Below, in pieces: positions 40,027 through 53,448 of a DNA stretch of 64,000 nt. The DNA lies in NCBI RefSeq assembly GCF_035987325.1, contig NZ_CP108488.1, positions 7,564,001 to 7,628,000 of the forward strand, written 5' to 3'. The notes under the pieces are model-generated. The model worked only from the letters and a program-made list of their open reading frames with translations, was not told the DNA's origin and searched no databases. Source of the DNA: Streptomyces sp. NBC_01244 (GTDB taxonomy: Bacteria > Actinomycetota > Actinomycetes > Streptomycetales > Streptomycetaceae). The position numbers and the translations under genes were made by a program. The first letter of the stretch is position 1, and each line of letters begins with the position of its first letter.

Positions 40027-43000
40027 ATGCCCTCTTCCATGCCTGCAGCCATGCCCCCGCACGCCCCCGTAGCCGTCATCGGCATGTCCTGCCGGCTGCC
40101 CGGGGCCGCAAGCCCCGAGGCCTTCTGGACCCTCCTGAGCAACGGCACCGACGCCGTCACCGAGGTGCCCGCCGACCGCTGGGACGCGGAGGCGCTCCAC
40201 GACCCGGACCCGGCCGTGCCCGGGCGGTCGGTCAGCAAGCGGGGCGGATTCCTGGACGACATCAGCGGATTCGACGCCGGGTTCTTCGGCATCTCCCCGC
40301 GAGAGGCCTCGGCCATGGACCCGCAGCAGCGACTCACCCTCGAACTCGCCTGGGAGGCCCTCGAACACGCACGGATCGTCCCCGCCGGGGTGCGGGGCGG
40401 GCGGGTCGGCGTGTTCGTCGGTGCGATGGCGGACTCGTACGCGACCCTGACGCAGCGCCAGGGCCTGGAAGCCGTCGGCATCCACACCATGACCGGCGTC
40501 AGCCGGGGCATCCTCGCCAACCGCGTCTCCTACCTGCTGGGCCTGCGGGGCCCGAGCCTGACCCTCGACACCGGCCAGTCCTCCTCGCTCGTCGCCGTAC
40601 ACGAGGCCTGCGAGAGCCTGCGCTCCGGCGAGTCGGAGATCGCGCTGGCCGGCGGGGTCAACCTCGACGTCGTCCCGGACGGCTTCGTCGCCGCCACCAA
40701 GTTCGGCGGCCTCTCCCCGGACGGCCGCTGCCACGCCTTCGACGCCCGCGCCAACGGCTTCGTCCACGGCGAAGGCGGCGGCCTCGTCGTACTCAAGCGG
40801 CTGGACCGCGCCCTCGCCGACGGCGACCGGGTGCTCGCCGTGATCCGCGGCTCGGCCGTCAACAACGACGGTGGCGGCCAGAGCCTCACCTCGCCCGTCC
40901 CCGGCGGCCAGGAGGACGTGCTCCGGCTCGCCTACGAGCGGGCCGCGACCGACCCGGCGGACGTCACGTACGTGGAGGCGCACGGTACGGGTACCCGGCT
41001 GGGCGATCCGGTCGAAGCAGCCGGGCTCGGCGCGGTGTTCGGAGAGAACCGCAGCGTCACCAGGCCGCTCCTGATCGGTTCCGTGAAGACCAACATCGGG
41101 CACCTGGAGGCCGCCGCGGGCATCGCGGGCCTCATCAAGGTCATCCTCTCCCTCGTCCACCGGGAACTGCCTGCCAGCCTCAACTTCGAGACGCCCAACC
41201 CCGAGATCGACTTCGAGGAACTGCGCCTCGAAGTCCGTACGGAGCACGGCCCCTGGCCCCGGGCGGCGGCTGAACCGGACCCGGACGGGCAGGGCGCGTA
41301 CAGGCAGGGCGCACCGCTCGTGGCCGGTGTCACCTCCTTCGGGATGGGCGGCACCAACTGCCACGTCGTCCTGTCGGAGAGCCCGGCCCCGGTCCCCGCC
41401 CCGGCGGTGCCCGCCGAGGCCACCGAGGCCACCGAGGCCACCGAGGCCACCGAGGACAAGGCCTCGTTGCCGTACGTCCTGTCCGCACGCACCGATGAGG
41501 CCTTGCGGGCCCAGGCGCGGCAGCTCCGCGACCGACTGGTGGACGGTCCGGACATGGTGCGCGCCGACCTCGCGTATTCACTCGCGGTCACACGGTCCGC
41601 TCTTGAGCGTCGGGCGGTGGTGGTGGCGGGTGACCGTGAGGGGCTGGTGGCTTCGTTGGGGGAGCTGGCTGCCGGGCGTGGTGCGGGTGGTGTGTCGGTG
41701 TCGGAGGGTCTGCAGGCGTTCTTGTTCACGGGGCAGGGTTCGCAGCGGGTCGGGATGGGGCGTGAGTTGTATGACGCCTTCCCTGTCTTCGCGTCGGCCT
41801 TTGATGCGGTGTGTGGGGCTGTCGACCCGTTGCTGGCTGGGTCGTTGAGGCAGGACGTCTTCGAGGGTGCGGATGGTGTTCTCGATCGCACGGAGCTGAC
41901 GCAGCCGGCTGTCTTCGCTCTTGAGGTCGCGTTGTTCCGGCTCTTGGAGTCGTGGGGTGTGCGTCCCGATGTCCTGGCGGGGCATTCGATCGGTGAGATC
42001 GCTGCCGCGCACGCGGCCGGTGTGCTTTCCCTTGCGGATGCCGCACGACTCGTGGTGGTGCGAGGTGCGTTGATGCAGGCTCTGCCCGCGGGCGGGGGCA
42101 TGGTCGCGGTGACGGCTTCGGAAGAGGACGTCACGCCGCTGCTTGCGGGCCGTGAGGGTCTGTTGAGCCTGGGCGCGGTCAACGGAGCGGAGTCTGTTGT
42201 CCTTTCGGGTGCCGACTCGGCGCTGGCCGAGGTGGTGGCCGTCCTGGAAGAGCGGGGTGTCAAGACCCGTCGTCTGAAGGTGAGTCATGCTTTCCATTCG
42301 CCGTTGATGGACCCGATGCTCGACGAGTTCCGCACGGTCGTGGAAAGCCTGTCCTTCGGGAAGCCCGATCTGCCGGTGGTCTCCACGGTCACTGGCGAGT
42401 TGATTCCCGGTGAGGAGTTCGCTTCCCCCGAGTACTGGATCGGGCATGTCCGTCAGACCGTCCGCTTCCACGACGCGGTACGGGCCCTCGAAGCCCACGG
42501 CGTTACGCGTTTCATCGAGGTCGGCCCTGATGCCACCCTCACCGCCCTGGCACAGACTTCCCTCAGCGGTGGAACGGGGACGGCCTTCGCGGCCTCCCTG
42601 CGCAAGGGCCGCCCCGAAGCCCGGACCCTGCTGTCCGCTCTCGGCACGGTCTTCGCGCACGGTGGCAGGGTCGACTGGGAGGCCTTCTTCGCGGGCTCCG
42701 GCGCACGCCGGACGGACCTGCCCACCTACCCCTTCCAGCGCCGCCCGTACTGGATCGCAACCACGGCCGAGCCCGTATCCGTAGCGGCGTCCGCGTCCGC
42801 GTCCGCATCCGTACCCGAGCCCGTATCGCGTACGCCGGAGCCCGCGGAGCAGCAGTCGCTCCTGGAGCTCGTCCGGGCCCGTGCCGCCGAGGTCCTCGAC
42901 TACGCCGGACCGCACGAGGTCGATCCCACCCGCAGCTTCAGGGACCTGGGATTCGACTCGCTGACCTCGGTCGAGCTGTGCGGCCGGCTGAGCGCGGCGA

Positions 43001-46000
43001 CCGGGCTTCGGCTGCCCGCCACCCTGCTGTTCGACCACCCCACCCCGGCCGAGGTCGCCCGTCATCTCCGTGACGAACTGGGCGGCCGCGAATCCGCCTC
43101 CGACGCCGCCTCCGACGCCATCCGGACAGCGTCGGACGAGGAGCCGATCGCCATCGTCGCGATGAGCTGCCGACTGCCCGGCGGAGTCCGCTCGCCCGAG
43201 GAGCTGTGGGAGCTGCTGGCCGACGGCGGGGACGCGATCTCCGAGTTCCCCGCCGACCGCGGCTGGGACCTCGACGCCCTGTACGACGCGGAGCCCGGCG
43301 TGCCCGGTCGTACGTACACGCGTTCCGGAGGATTCCTCTACGACGCCGCGCAGTTCGACCCCGAGCCGTTCGGGATCTCGCCGCGCGAGGCCACCGCGAT
43401 GGACCCGCAGCAGCGCCTGCTGCTGGAGAGCTCCTGGGAGGCGCTGGAACGGGCGGGCATCGCGCCGGACACGCTAGGCGGCACCCGCACGGGGGTGTTC
43501 ATCGGCCTCTCCCCGCAGGAGTACGGGCCCCGGCTGCACGAAGCAGGCGAGGGCTCCGAGGGGTACGTCCTGACCGGCACCATCCCGGCCGTGGCCTCCG
43601 GGCGCATCGCCTACACCTTCGGCCTCGAAGGGCCCGCCGTCACCATCGACACGGCCTGCTCGTCCTCGCTCGTGGCCCTCCACCTGGCCTGCCGTTCGCT
43701 GCGCTCGGGGGAGAGCACCCTCGCCCTCGCCGGCGGTGTGATGGTGATGTCGAGCCCCGGCATGTTCGTCGAGTTCAGCCAGCAGCGCGGCCTTTCCGCC
43801 GACGGACGGTGCAAGGCGTTCTCCGCCGACGCCGACGGGACCGGCTGGGCCGAGGGCGCGGGCGTGCTCGTCCTCGAGCGGCTCTCGGACGCCCGGGCGA
43901 ACGGCCACGAGGTGCTCGCGGTGATCCGCGGTACGGCGGTCAACCAGGACGGCGCGAGCAACGGCCTGACCGCCCCCAACGGCCCCTCCCAGCAGCGGGT
44001 CATCCGCGCCGCGCTGGCCGACGCCGGTCTGTCCGCCGCCGAGGTCGATGCGGTCGAGGCGCACGGTACGGGCACGCGGCTGGGCGACCCGATCGAGGCG
44101 CAGGCCCTCCTGGCGACGTACGGCCAGGACCGGCCCGAGGACCAGCCCCTCTACCTGGGCTCCCTGAAGTCGAACATCGGGCACGCCCAGGCGGCCGCCG
44201 GTGTCGCCGGTGTCATCAAGATGGTGGAGGCCATGCGGCACGGGGTGCTGCCCCGGACGCTGCACGTCGGCGAGCCCTCGCCGTACGTGGACTGGTCCAC
44301 GGGCGCGGTGCACCTGCTGACCGAGGCCCGGGAGTGGCCGGAGACCGGTCGGCCGCGCCGCGCCGCCGTCTCCTCCTTCGGTGTGGGCGGGACCAACGCC
44401 CACGCCATCATCGAACAGATCGTGCCGTCCGACACGATTGGCCAGACCGACGAGACCGACGAGACCGGGAAGGACCCGGAGGCGGACACCGTCGCCCCGT
44501 CCGCACTGCCGTGGGCCGTGTCCGCGGCGACGCCCGCAGCGCTGCGCGCCCAGGCCGCGCGCCTGCGCGACCAGGTGGCCGCCGATCCCGGCACCGACCT
44601 CGCCGCCGTCGCGCTCTCCCTGGCCACCACCCGCGCCACGCTCAGGGAGCGTGCCGTGGTCGTGGCCGGCGACCGGGATGGCTTCCTGGCCGGGCTCGGC
44701 GCCCTGGCCGACGGCGAGCCGGCCGACCGGCTGGTGACCGGCACCGCCGCCGGTGCCCGTCGACCCGTGTTCGTGTTTCCGGGGCAGGGGTCGCAGTGGG
44801 TGGGTATGGCCGTGGGTCTCCTCGACCGGTCACCTGTGTTCCGTGACAGCATCGAGTCCTGTGAGGCGGCGTTGTCGCCGTACGTGGACTGGTCGCTGAC
44901 CGGCGTACTGCGTGGTGCGAAGGGCGCTCCGGGCTTCGAGCGTGTCGATGTGGTCCAGCCCGTTCTGTTCGCCGTCATGGTCTCCCTCGCGGAGCTGTGG
45001 CGTTCGCACGGTGTCGAGCCGGCTGCGGTGGTCGGGCATTCGCAGGGCGAGATCGCGGCGGCCTGTGTTGCCGGCGCGCTCTCCCTGGAGGATGCGGCGC
45101 TCGTGGTCGCTCTGCGCAGTCAGGCTCTTGTGGAGATCGCCGGGGACGGCGGAATGGTGTCCGTGCCGCTGCCCGCCGCCGAGGTGCGCGAACGGATCAC
45201 ATCGTGGGACGACTTGTCCATCGCCACGATCAACGGTCCCCGTTCCACCGTCGTCTCCGGTAGTGCGCGACAGCTCGAGGAGCTCCTGGCCGTCTACGAG
45301 GCCGCCGATGTGCGGGCCCGTCGTATCCCGGTCGATTACGCCTCGCACTCCGCGCACGTCGAGGCCATCGAGGAGCGTCTGGCCGAACTCCTGGCCCCCA
45401 TCCGCCCCCGCACTCCCCGCATCCCCTTCCACTCCACGGTCACCGGCCGGCCCGTCACAGGCGAACAGGGCGAACAGGACGGACAGGGCGGTCAGGACGG
45501 TCAGGGCGGACAGGGTGACCGGCTCGACGCCGCGTACTGGTACCGCAACCTCCGCCACACCGTCCAGTTCGAGGACACCGTGCGCTCGCTCCTCGACCAG
45601 GGCTTCGATGCCTTCATCGAAATGAGCCCGCACCCCGTCCTCGCGATCGGCGTGCAGGAGACGGTGGAGACCGCGGGTGCCTCCGACATCGCCGTGCTCT
45701 CCTCCCTGCGCCGTGACGAGGGGGGACCCGAGCGGTTCCTGGCCTCCCTGGCCGAGGCCCACGTACGGGGCGTGGCGGTGGACTGGCTGCTCGCCCCGGG
45801 CCCCCGCGCGGCCCTGCCCACCTATGCGTTCCGGCGCGACCGCTACTGGCTCTCGTCCCACTCGGGCGGCGCCGCGGCCCGTGCGGGCGACGCCCGCGAG
45901 GACCGCTTCTGGGAGGCCGTCGAGAACCAGGACACGACCTGGTTCGCCGGTGAACTCGGCGCCGAGGACGGCGACGCGCTCGCGCCCGCCCTGTCCCTGC

Positions 46001-49000
46001 TGGCCGACTGGCGCCGCCAGGGCCGCGAGACCACCGAAGCCGAGGGCCGCCGCTACCGCGTCACGTGGCGCACCCTCGGCGACACTCCGCTGCCCCAGCT
46101 GTCGGGCACCTGGCTGCTCGCCGTGCCCGCCGGGCACGCGGAGGACCCCTGGGTCACCGGCGCCGCCGCGGAACTCACGGCGCGCGGAGCTCGCGTACTG
46201 CCGCTGGAGCTGTCCGGTGCACATGATCCCGACCCCAATCGTGCCCAGGCCCGGGACCGGACCGCCGAGGCCGTACGCGTCGTCGCCGACGGCGCCGAGC
46301 TGTCCGGAGTGCTGTCGCTCCTCGCGCTCGACGGCTCCGGCCCGGCCGCGACGCTCGCCCTCGTCCAGGCTCTCGGCGACACCGGAACCAGCGCACCGCT
46401 GTGGGCCGTCACCCGCGAAGCCGTACGTACGAACGACACGGACGCGCCCAGCGATCCGGTACAGGCGCGCACTTGGGGCCTCGGCCTGGTCGCCGCCCTG
46501 GAGCACCCCGACCGCTGGGGCGGCCTGATCGACGTGCCCGCCGAGCCCGACGCGCACACCCTGCGCCGGCTCTGCGGCATCCTCGCCTCATCCGGCACCC
46601 AGGGAGAGGACCAGCTGGCCGTCCGGGCCCGCGGGATCCTGGCCCGCCGCCTGGTCCGCGCACCGCGCACCGCCGCGGCCGCGGCAGCCGCGGCGGCCGA
46701 CGCGGGATGGCAGCCCCGGGGCACCGTACTGGTGACCGGCGGAACGGGCGCGCTGGGCGCCCGCATCGCCCGCGGCCTGGCCGCCGCGGGAGCCGGACAC
46801 CTGCTGCTGACCAGCAGGCGCGGCGGCGACGCCCCCGGTGCGGGGGAACTGGCCGACGAGCTCTCCGCCCTCGGCGTGCGCGTCACCGTCGCCGCCTGCG
46901 ACGCCGCCGACCCGAAGGCGCTGCGCGCCCTGTTGGCCTCGGTCCCCGGTGACCAGCCGCTGACGGCCGTCGTGCACGCCGCCGGCGTCCTCGACGACGC
47001 CGTCATCGAGGCGCTCACGCCGGAGCAGCTGGACCGGGTGCTGACGCCCAAGGCGGACGCCGCCTGGCACCTGCACGAGCTGACCCGTGAACTCGGCATC
47101 GAGCTGGAGGCGTTCGTCCTCTTCTCGTCCGTCATGGGCGTCCTCGGCAACGGCGGCCAAGCGGCCTACGCCGCCGCCAACGCCTCCCTCGACGCCCTCG
47201 CCCACCTGCGCCACGCGCTGGGCCTGCCGGCCGTGGCCATCGGCTGGGGCATCTGGGGCGGCGGCGGCATGGTCGGCGACGCCGCCGAGGCGCACATGCT
47301 GCAGCGCGGGGTTCCGGCCATGGACCCCGAACAGGCCGTGGCGGCCCTCTGGTACGCAGCGGCCCAGCCGGAGCCCGCGCTCGTCGTCGCCGACATCGAC
47401 TGGCAGCGGTTCGCCCCGCGCTTCGCCGCCACCCGGCCGAGCCCGCTGCTCGCCGAACTGCCGGAAGCCCGCGAGGCACTGGCCGAGGCGGCTTCGGCGG
47501 CTTCCGCCACGGGCACCGCCTTCGCCGGCACCTTGCGCGAGCTCACCGAGGCCGAACAGCTGCGTGCCGTACTGGACCTCGTACGGGCCCAGGCGGCCGC
47601 CGTGCTCGGCCGTGCCCCCTCCGACGTGCTCGCGCCCAACCAAGCCTTCAAGACCTCGGGCTTCGACTCGCTCACGTCGGTGGAGCTGCGCAACCGGCTG
47701 GCCACCGCCGTCGACCTGACCCTGCCCACCACCCTGGTCTTCGACCACCCCACGCCCGCGGCCGTCGCCCAGCACCTGCTGACGATGCTGGTCGGCGAGA
47801 CGACGTCCGGAGCACAGGGGCGGGCACAGCGCGCCGTCCGGGCCGTCCGGGCGGACGGCGACACGCACGCCGCCGACCCGATCGTGATCGTGGGCATGAG
47901 CTGCCGCTTCCCGGGCGGCGCGGACACGCCCGACGGACTGTGGGACATCGTCAGCCAGGGGCAGGACGTCATCGCACCCTTGCCGGACAACCGCGGCTGG
48001 GACACCGGGAAGCTCTACCACCCGGACCCGGAGCACCGCGGCACCTCGTACGCGCGTGACGGCGGATTCCTCTACGGGGCGGGCGATTTCGACGCCGCCT
48101 TCTTCGGGATCTCCCCGCGCGAGGCGCTGGCCATGGACCCGCAGCAGCGGCTGCTGCTGCAGACGTCCTGGGAGGCGTTGGAGCGGGCCGGCATCGCCCC
48201 GGACAGCCTGCGCTCCACCGACACCGGCGTGTTCGCCGGCGTGATCCACCAGGACTACGGCGCGCTGCTGCACGAGGCCCCCGAGGAGGTCGAGGGGTAC
48301 CTCCTCACCGGAAAGTCCTCGAGCGTGGCCTCGGGCCGGATCTCCTACACCCTGGGTCTGGAAGGTCCCGCCCTGACCGTGGACACGGCCTGCTCGTCCT
48401 CGCTCGTCGCCGTGCACCTGGCAGTGCAGTCCCTGCGCAACGGCGAATGCTCCCTGGCGCTGGCCGGTGGCGCGATGGTGATGGCCACTCCCGGCCTCTT
48501 CGTCGAGTTCAGCAGGCAGCAGGGGCTGGCCCGGGACGGCCGTTCCAAGGCCTTCTCCGCCGACGCGGACGGTACGAGCTGGGGCGAGGGCGCGGGCGTC
48601 CTCGTACTGGAGAAGCTGTCGGACGCGCAACGCAACGGACACCGGGTCCTGGCCGTCGTACGGGGCTCCGCCGTCAACCAGGACGGCGCCAGCAACGGCC
48701 TCACCGCCCCCAGCGGCCCCTCGCAACAGCGCGTCATCCAGGCGGCCCTGGCGGACGCGGGTCTGTCCGCCGCCGAGGTGGACGCGGTCGAGGGCCACGG
48801 CACCGGCACCCGCCTCGGCGACCCCATCGAAGCCCAGGCACTGCTCGCCACGTACGGGCAGGAGCGGACGGACGACCGCCCGCTCTACCTCGGCTCCCTG
48901 AAGTCCAACATCGGGCACACGCAGGCGGCGGCGGGCGTCGGCGGAATCATCAAGATGGTCGAGGCAATGCGGCACGGGGTGCTGCCCCGGACCCTGCACG

Positions 49001-52000
49001 TCGGCGAGCCCTCCCCGCACGTCGACTGGTCGGCGGGGGCGGTGGAACTCCTCACCGCGGCCCGGGAGTGGCCGGAGACCGGCCGACCGCGCCGGGCCGC
49101 CATCTCGGCCTTCGGCGTCAGCGGAACCAACGCCCATCTCGTACTGGAACAGGCTCCGCAGTCCGAGGCACCGGAGCCCCGGACGGCGGGCGGGGACGAC
49201 GACCGGATCGGGGTGCCCGTACTGCCTCTGGTGGTGTCTGCGAAGAACCCGACCGCCCTGCGCGCGCAGGCCGAGCGGCTGCTCGCCGCACTGGGCGACG
49301 CATCCCCGGCCGAGGCACTGGACTTCGCCTACTCGGCGGCCACCACGCGCGCGGTGTTCGAGCGTCGGGCGGTGGTGGTGGCGGGTGACCGTGAGGGGCT
49401 GGTGGCTTCGTTGGGGGAGCTGGCTGCCGGGCGTGGTGCGGGTGGTGTGTCGGTGTCGGAGGGTCTGCAGGCATTCTTGTTTACGGGGCAGGGTTCGCAG
49501 CGGGTCGGGATGGGGCGTGAGTTGTATGACGCCTTCCCTGTCTTCGCGTCGGCCTTTGATGCGGTGTGTGGGGCTGTCGACCCGTTGCTGGGTGGGTCGT
49601 TGAGGCAGGACGTCTTCGAGGGTGCGGATGGTGTTCTCGATCGCACGGAGCTGACGCAGCCGGCTGTCTTCGCTCTTGAGGTGGCGCTGTTCCGGCTCTT
49701 GGAGTCGTGGGGTGTACGGCCTGACGTCTTGGCGGGTCACTCCATCGGTGAGATCGCCGCGGCCCACGTCGCCGGTGTGCTTTCCCTCGCCGACGCCGCG
49801 CGACTCGTCGTCGCACGGGGCGCGTTGATGCAGGCCCTGCCTGACGGTGGGGGCATGGTCGCGGTGACGGCTTCGGAAGAGGACGTCACGCCGCTGCTCG
49901 CGGGCCGTGAGGACGTGTTGAGCCTGGGCGCGGTCAACGGGCCTCAGTCCGTGGTCCTTTCCGGTGCCGACAGTGCCATGGCCGAGGTCATCGCCATTCT
50001 CGAAGAGCGGGGTGTCAAGACCCGTCGTCTGAAGGTGAGTCATGCTTTCCATTCGCCGTTGATGGACCCGATGCTCGACGAGTTCCGCACGGTCGTGGAA
50101 AGCCTGTCCTTCGGGAAGCCCGATCTGCCGGTGGTCTCCACCGTCACGGGCGAGTTGATTCCCGGTGAGGAGTTCGCTTCCGCCGACTACTGGATCCGCC
50201 ACGTCCGCCAGACCGTCCGCTTCCACGACGCGGCACGAGCTCTGGAGGCCCACGGCGCGACCCGCTTCATCGAGGTCGGCCCCGATGCCACCCTCACCGT
50301 CCTGGCACAAAGGTCCCTTGGCGGCGGGGCACGGATGGTCTTCGCGGCCTCCCTGCGCAAGGGCCGCCCCGAAGCCCACACCCTCGTCTCCACCCTCGGC
50401 ACGGTCTTCACACACGGCGCCGCGGTCGACTGGGAGGCCTTCTTCGCGGGCTCCGGCGCACGCCGGACGGACCTGCCCACCTACCCCTTCCAGCACCAGC
50501 ACTACTGGCTCACGCCCGCCCCCGGCAACCGCGCCCAGGGCAGTGCCTCGGCCTTCGGCCTGAGCGATGCCGGCCACCCGCTCCTGGGTGGATTCATCGA
50601 CCAGCCCGGAACCGACACCCTCTCCTTCACCGGCCGTCTCTCCCTCCAGACGCACCCCTGGCTCGCCGACCACGCCGTACTCGGCAACGTCCTCCTCCCC
50701 GGCACCGCCCTCGTCGAACTGGCACTCAGCGCCGGCGAACACCTCGGCACCACAACCCTCGAGGAACTCACCCTGGCCGCTCCGCTCGTGATCCCGCAGC
50801 AAGGCGGCATCGACATCCACGTATCCGTCGGCGAGGCCGACGAGGCCGACGAGGCCGGCCGGCGCCCGGTGGGCATCCACTCCCGCACGGGGGACAACCA
50901 GGCCGGCGAGCCCTGGACGCAGCACGCGGGCGGCTTCCTCACCGTCGGGTCCGCGACACCTCCCGCCGGGGCCTGGACGTGGCCGCCCGCCGATGCGGAG
51001 CCCGTGGACCTCGACGCGCTCTACGAGTCGTTCGCCGAGGCCGACTACGCCTACGGCCCCGCCTTCCGCGGGCTGGCCGCGGCCTGGCGGCGCGGAGACG
51101 AGGTCTTCACCGAGACCCGGCTGCCGCAGGAACAGCACGCCGACGCGGCCGGGTTCGGTCTGCACCCCGCGCTCCTCGACGCCGCACTGCACGGGACCTT
51201 CCTCCAGGGCGGCGGCGAGCGGCGGCTCCCCTTCTCCTGGTCCGGGGCGCGCTGGTACGCGACCGGTGCCACGGAGCTGCGTACCCGCCTCGCCCCGGCC
51301 GGACCGGACGGCGGCATCCAGGTCACGTCCTACGACGCCGTCGGCAATCCCGTGGCCTCGGTGGACTCCCTGGTCCTGCGCCCGGCTCCGGCCGGGCAGC
51401 TCGGCCGTCCGGCCGCAGACCCGCTGTACCGGGTGGAGTGGGTCCCGGCGGCGCCGGCTTCCGACGCACCCGCCGTACGGGCCGTCGTACTCGGGCCGGA
51501 CGGTCCGTACCCTGACCTGGCCGCGCTGCGGGCCGCCGTCGCGGCGGGCGAGCCGCTGCCGGAGGCCGTGCTCTGCCCGGTCGGCCAGGCGGCCGATCCG
51601 GCTGCGGCCGACGCCGATGTGACGGCCGACGAGGTACGGGCGGCCGGGCTCCGGGGCCTCGGGCTCCTCCAGGAGTGGCTGGCCGACGAGCTGCTCGCCG
51701 ATTCGCGGCTCGTCCTGGTCACCGCGCGGGCCGTGGCCGTCGACGCGGACGAGGACGTACGCGATCTGGCGCACGCTCCGCTCTGGGGTCTCGTGCGGTC
51801 GGCGCAGGTGGAGCACCCGGGCCGGTTCGCCCTGGTGGACGTCGACGAGGCCGGGGCCGGGACCCTGCGGCTGGTGGCATCCGTCGCCTGTGGCGACGAG
51901 CCGCAACTGGCCGTCCGCGACAAGGCCGTACGAGTGGCCCGGCTGGCCCGGGTGGCGGCGCCCTCGGGCGCTCCCGCGGACCTCGGTCCGGGGACGGTTC

Positions 52001-53346
52001 TGGTGACCGGCGGTACGGGCACGCTGGGTGCGCTCGTGGCCCGGCACCTGGTCTCGGAACACGGTGCACGCCGTCTGCTCCTGACCAGCCGCCGAGGTCC
52101 GGAGGCCCAGGGATCCGGTGAACTGGCCGAAGAACTGACAGCGTTGGGCGCCGAAGTGACCGTGGCGGCCTGCGACGTCTCCGACCGCGAAGCCCTGCGA
52201 CGACTCCTGGACTCCGTACCCGACCTGACGGCAGTCGTCCACACGGCCGGGGTCATCGACGACGGGGTCATCGGCTCGCTGACGGAGGGCCGGCTGGAAA
52301 CGGTGTTCCGGGCCAAGGCCGATGCGGCCCTGCACCTGCACGAGCTCACCCGTGACCTCGGACTGGCGGAGTTCATCCTGTTCTCAGGCGCGGCAGGCGT
52401 GTTCGGCAGTGCGGGACAGGCCCACTACGCGGCGGCGAACGTCTTCCTCGACGCGCTCGCGCAGCGCCGCCGCGCTCAGGGCCTGCCCGCCACCGCCATG
52501 GCGTGGGGACTGTGGGCGGAGCGCAGCGGAATGACCTCCCACCTGGACCGGACCGCGCTGAACCGGCTGTCCCGCGCCGGTTTCGCCCCCATGTCATCAG
52601 CGCAGGGCCTCGCCCTCTTCGACGCGGCCCGGGCGGCGGACGAGAGCACGCTGGTGACGCTCGGTCTCGACCGGCGGGCGCTGCGCGAACAGGCGGCCGC
52701 AGGCAGCCTCCCGCTGTTCCTGAGCGCGGTGGTCCCGGCCCCGGCCCCGGCCCCGGCCGTACGGAGGATGTCGACCGCTGCCGGTGCCGGTGCCGCGGCT
52801 ACTGCCCCTGGCGGAGCGCAGAGTGAGGACACCCTCGCCGAGAGGATATTCGTACTGCCGCAGGCGCAGCAGACCGAGCAACTGGTCGCCCTGGTGTGCG
52901 GCGAGGTCGCGGACGTCCTCGGGCACGCCTCGGGCGCGTCGGTCGATCCCGCGCAGGCGTTCAAGGACCTCGGTTTCGACTCGCTGAGCTCGGTGGAGCT
53001 GCGCAACCGCCTCAACCGGGTCTCCGGCCTCCGGCTGTCGGCCACGCTCGTCTTCGACCACCCGTCCCCGCAGGCCCTGGCCGAGCTGCTCCGCGAGGAA
53101 CTGCTGCGCGGCCGGCGCCCGTCCGCCGACCGGGTTCTCACCGACCTGGCCGCACTCGACGGCCTGCTCGGCTCGGCCGAGGCCGGGGACCCCGCTCGTG
53201 GACGCATCGTCAGCAAGCTCGAGGAGCTGGTGGCGCGCTTCGGGGACCGGCCCGCGCAGACACAGCAGGGGAGCGCGACGGCGGAGGACACGATCGAAGC
53301 GGCCACCGATGACGAACTCTTCGCCCTCATCGACGGCGAGCTGTGA
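40027..53346 (+). CDS. Type I modular PKS: loading module, modules 1 and 2
   Basis: The product is 4439 residues; AAGGAG lies ten bases before the ATG. Loading module: KSQ with Gln184 in place of Cys (LDTGQSSSL), AT with Ser654 and HAFH (754-757) for malonyl-CoA, ACP Ser978. Module 1: KS Cys1211, AT Ser1672 with YASH (1771-1774) for methylmalonyl-CoA, KR with LDD (2322) and Tyr2381, ACP Ser2548. Module 2: KS Cys2789, AT Ser3239 with HAFH (3339-3342), DH with HxxxGxxxxP at His3549 and Asp3718, KR with Tyr4134 and an IDD variant, ACP Ser4319. A C-terminal docking region ([12 protein letters not shown]) ends the protein. The KSQ makes acetyl from malonyl. Predicted product of module 2: 5-hydroxy-4-methylhex-2-enoyl. 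The LDD-type KRs predict B-type (D-hydroxyl) stereochemistry. Confidence 0.95.
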   Translation: MPSSMPAAMPPHAPVAVIGMSCRLPGAASPEAFWTLLSNGTDAVTEVPADRWDAEALHDPDPAVPGRSVSKRGGFLDDISGFDAGFFGISPREASAMDPQQRLTLELAWEALEHARIVPAGVRGGRVGVFVGAMADSYATLTQRQGLEAVGIHTMTGVSRGILANRVSYLLGLRGPSLTLDTGQSSSLVAVHEACESLRSGESEIALAGGVNLDVVPDGFVAATKFGGLSPDGRCHAFDARANGFVHGEGGGLVVLKRLDRALADGDRVLAVIRGSAVNNDGGGQSLTSPVPGGQEDVLRLAYERAATDPADVTYVEAHGTGTRLGDPVEAAGLGAVFGENRSVTRPLLIGSVKTNIGHLEAAAGIAGLIKVILSLVHRELPASLNFETPNPEIDFEELRLEVRTEHGPWPRAAAEPDPDGQGAYRQGAPLVAGVTSFGMGGTNCHVVLSESPAPVPAPAVPAEATEATEATEATEDKASLPYVLSARTDEALRAQARQLRDRLVDGPDMVRADLAYSLAVTRSALERRAVVVAGDREGLVASLGELAAGRGAGGVSVSEGLQAFLFTGQGSQRVGMGRELYDAFPVFASAFDAVCGAVDPLLAGSLRQDVFEGADGVLDRTELTQPAVFALEVALFRLLESWGVRPDVLAGHSIGEIAAAHAAGVLSLADAARLVVVRGALMQALPAGGGMVAVTASEEDVTPLLAGREGLLSLGAVNGAESVVLSGADSALAEVVAVLEERGVKTRRLKVSHAFHSPLMDPMLDEFRTVVESLSFGKPDLPVVSTVTGELIPGEEFASPEYWIGHVRQTVRFHDAVRALEAHGVTRFIEVGPDATLTALAQTSLSGGTGTAFAASLRKGRPEARTLLSALGTVFAHGGRVDWEAFFAGSGARRTDLPTYPFQRRPYWIATTAEPVSVAASASASASVPEPVSRTPEPAEQQSLLELVRARAAEVLDYAGPHEVDPTRSFRDLGFDSLTSVELCGRLSAATGLRLPATLLFDHPTPAEVARHLRDELGGRESASDAASDAIRTASDEEPIAIVAMSCRLPGGVRSPEELWELLADGGDAISEFPADRGWDLDALYDAEPGVPGRTYTRSGGFLYDAAQFDPEPFGISPREATAMDPQQRLLLESSWEALERAGIAPDTLGGTRTGVFIGLSPQEYGPRLHEAGEGSEGYVLTGTIPAVASGRIAYTFGLEGPAVTIDTACSSSLVALHLACRSLRSGESTLALAGGVMVMSSPGMFVEFSQQRGLSADGRCKAFSADADGTGWAEGAGVLVLERLSDARANGHEVLAVIRGTAVNQDGASNGLTAPNGPSQQRVIRAALADAGLSAAEVDAVEAHGTGTRLGDPIEAQALLATYGQDRPEDQPLYLGSLKSNIGHAQAAAGVAGVIKMVEAMRHGVLPRTLHVGEPSPYVDWSTGAVHLLTEAREWPETGRPRRAAVSSFGVGGTNAHAIIEQIVPSDTIGQTDETDETGKDPEADTVAPSALPWAVSAATPAALRAQAARLRDQVAADPGTDLAAVALSLATTRATLRERAVVVAGDRDGFLAGLGALADGEPADRLVTGTAAGARRPVFVFPGQGSQWVGMAVGLLDRSPVFRDSIESCEAALSPYVDWSLTGVLRGAKGAPGFERVDVVQPVLFAVMVSLAELWRSHGVEPAAVVGHSQGEIAAACVAGALSLEDAALVVALRSQALVEIAGDGGMVSVPLPAAEVRERITSWDDLSIATINGPRSTVVSGSARQLEELLAVYEAADVRARRIPVDYASHSAHVEAIEERLAELLAPIRPRTPRIPFHSTVTGRPVTGEQGEQDGQGGQDGQGGQGDRLDAAYWYRNLRHTVQFEDTVRSLLDQGFDAFIEMSPHPVLAIGVQETVETAGASDIAVLSSLRRDEGGPERFLASLAEAHVRGVAVDWLLAPGPRAALPTYAFRRDRYWLSSHSGGAAARAGDAREDRFWEAVENQDTTWFAGELGAEDGDALAPALSLLADWRRQGRETTEAEGRRYRVTWRTLGDTPLPQLSGTWLLAVPAGHAEDPWVTGAAAELTARGARVLPLELSGAHDPDPNRAQARDRTAEAVRVVADGAELSGVLSLLALDGSGPAATLALVQALGDTGTSAPLWAVTREAVRTNDTDAPSDPVQARTWGLGLVAALEHPDRWGGLIDVPAEPDAHTLRRLCGILASSGTQGEDQLAVRARGILARRLVRAPRTAAAAAAAAADAGWQPRGTVLVTGGTGALGARIARGLAAAGAGHLLLTSRRGGDAPGAGELADELSALGVRVTVAACDAADPKALRALLASVPGDQPLTAVVHAAGVLDDAVIEALTPEQLDRVLTPKADAAWHLHELTRELGIELEAFVLFSSVMGVLGNGGQAAYAAANASLDALAHLRHALGLPAVAIGWGIWGGGGMVGDAAEAHMLQRGVPAMDPEQAVAALWYAAAQPEPALVVADIDWQRFAPRFAATRPSPLLAELPEAREALAEAASAASATGTAFAGTLRELTEAEQLRAVLDLVRAQAAAVLGRAPSDVLAPNQAFKTSGFDSLTSVELRNRLATAVDLTLPTTLVFDHPTPAAVAQHLLTMLVGETTSGAQGRAQRAVRAVRADGDTHAADPIVIVGMSCRFPGGADTPDGLWDIVSQGQDVIAPLPDNRGWDTGKLYHPDPEHRGTSYARDGGFLYGAGDFDAAFFGISPREALAMDPQQRLLLQTSWEALERAGIAPDSLRSTDTGVFAGVIHQDYGALLHEAPEEVEGYLLTGKSSSVASGRISYTLGLEGPALTVDTACSSSLVAVHLAVQSLRNGECSLALAGGAMVMATPGLFVEFSRQQGLARDGRSKAFSADADGTSWGEGAGVLVLEKLSDAQRNGHRVLAVVRGSAVNQDGASNGLTAPSGPSQQRVIQAALADAGLSAAEVDAVEGHGTGTRLGDPIEAQALLATYGQERTDDRPLYLGSLKSNIGHTQAAAGVGGIIKMVEAMRHGVLPRTLHVGEPSPHVDWSAGAVELLTAAREWPETGRPRRAAISAFGVSGTNAHLVLEQAPQSEAPEPRTAGGDDDRIGVPVLPLVVSAKNPTALRAQAERLLAALGDASPAEALDFAYSAATTRAVFERRAVVVAGDREGLVASLGELAAGRGAGGVSVSEGLQAFLFTGQGSQRVGMGRELYDAFPVFASAFDAVCGAVDPLLGGSLRQDVFEGADGVLDRTELTQPAVFALEVALFRLLESWGVRPDVLAGHSIGEIAAAHVAGVLSLADAARLVVARGALMQALPDGGGMVAVTASEEDVTPLLAGREDVLSLGAVNGPQSVVLSGADSAMAEVIAILEERGVKTRRLKVSHAFHSPLMDPMLDEFRTVVESLSFGKPDLPVVSTVTGELIPGEEFASADYWIRHVRQTVRFHDAARALEAHGATRFIEVGPDATLTVLAQRSLGGGARMVFAASLRKGRPEAHTLVSTLGTVFTHGAAVDWEAFFAGSGARRTDLPTYPFQHQHYWLTPAPGNRAQGSASAFGLSDAGHPLLGGFIDQPGTDTLSFTGRLSLQTHPWLADHAVLGNVLLPGTALVELALSAGEHLGTTTLEELTLAAPLVIPQQGGIDIHVSVGEADEADEAGRRPVGIHSRTGDNQAGEPWTQHAGGFLTVGSATPPAGAWTWPPADAEPVDLDALYESFAEADYAYGPAFRGLAAAWRRGDEVFTETRLPQEQHADAAGFGLHPALLDAALHGTFLQGGGERRLPFSWSGARWYATGATELRTRLAPAGPDGGIQVTSYDAVGNPVASVDSLVLRPAPAGQLGRPAADPLYRVEWVPAAPASDAPAVRAVVLGPDGPYPDLAALRAAVAAGEPLPEAVLCPVGQAADPAAADADVTADEVRAAGLRGLGLLQEWLADELLADSRLVLVTARAVAVDADEDVRDLAHAPLWGLVRSAQVEHPGRFALVDVDEAGAGTLRLVASVACGDEPQLAVRDKAVRVARLARVAAPSGAPADLGPGTVLVTGGTGTLGALVARHLVSEHGARRLLLTSRRGPEAQGSGELAEELTALGAEVTVAACDVSDREALRRLLDSVPDLTAVVHTAGVIDDGVIGSLTEGRLETVFRAKADAALHLHELTRDLGLAEFILFSGAAGVFGSAGQAHYAAANVFLDALAQRRRAQGLPATAMAWGLWAERSGMTSHLDRTALNRLSRAGFAPMSSAQGLALFDAARAADESTLVTLGLDRRALREQAAAGSLPLFLSAVVPAPAPAPAVRRMSTAAGAGAAATAPGGAQSEDTLAERIFVLPQAQQTEQLVALVCGEVADVLGHASGASVDPAQAFKDLGFDSLSSVELRNRLNRVSGLRLSATLVFDHPSPQALAELLREELLRGRRPSADRVLTDLAALDGLLGSAEAGDPARGRIVSKLEELVARFGDRPAQTQQGSATAEDTIEAATDDELFALIDGEL
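40060..41370 (+). other. KSQ decarboxylase domain of the loading module
   Basis: A full ketosynthase domain in which the active-site motif DTACSSS is replaced by DTGQSSS (Gln184, codon at 40576-40578). The His residues in EAHGTGT and NIGH remain. KSQ domains decarboxylate the malonyl group loaded by the adjoining AT, so the starter unit is acetate. Confidence 0.9.
41605..42745 (+). repeat. Acyltransferase copy 1 (loading module) of a homogenised AT set
   Basis: This segment matches 49357-50490 and 55150-56190 over long runs of identical DNA, for example the stretch from GGTGTCAAGACCCGTCGTCT through the malonyl-specific HAFH and the GAGGAGTTCGCTTCC region. The block uses more GTG/TTG/CGT codons than its surroundings, so all three copies come from one donor sequence. 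Confidence 0.85.
49357..50765 (+). repeat. AT copy 2 plus DH start (module 2)
   Basis: The first 230 bases match AT copy 1 almost base for base, and from about 50440 to 50765 the DNA matches the module 3 sequence at 56140-56460 with very few differences (one seen in the first 160 bases after the AT). It shows segmental gene conversion between modules. Confidence 0.85.
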
Positions 53347-53448
53347 GCCGTGAGCATCCCCGGCACCACCACCAGCACCAGCGGCACCACGCCCACCCCC
53401 GTATCCGGACCGATTCCGACGCACGAACGACATCGCGAGGCGAACCCA

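Noticed and set aside
41413..41455. Possible CRISPR-like or variable-number array because of regular repeats
   Set aside because: Units are 9 bases with no spacers and are in frame in a PKS linker; no CRISPR array or cas gene was seen anywhere in the window.
46588..52341. A 1917-codon open frame on the minus strand across the PKS gene
   Set aside because: It is the mirror of the PKS coding frame in very GC-rich DNA; the protein is Gly/Arg/Val-rich with no domains, and the plus frame carries intact catalytic motifs.
53350..53448. GTG at 53350 as the start of the module 3 PKS gene
   Set aside because: No ribosome site, and it adds a Thr/Ser/Pro-rich leader before the docking helix; GTG 53449 starts directly at the docking domain.
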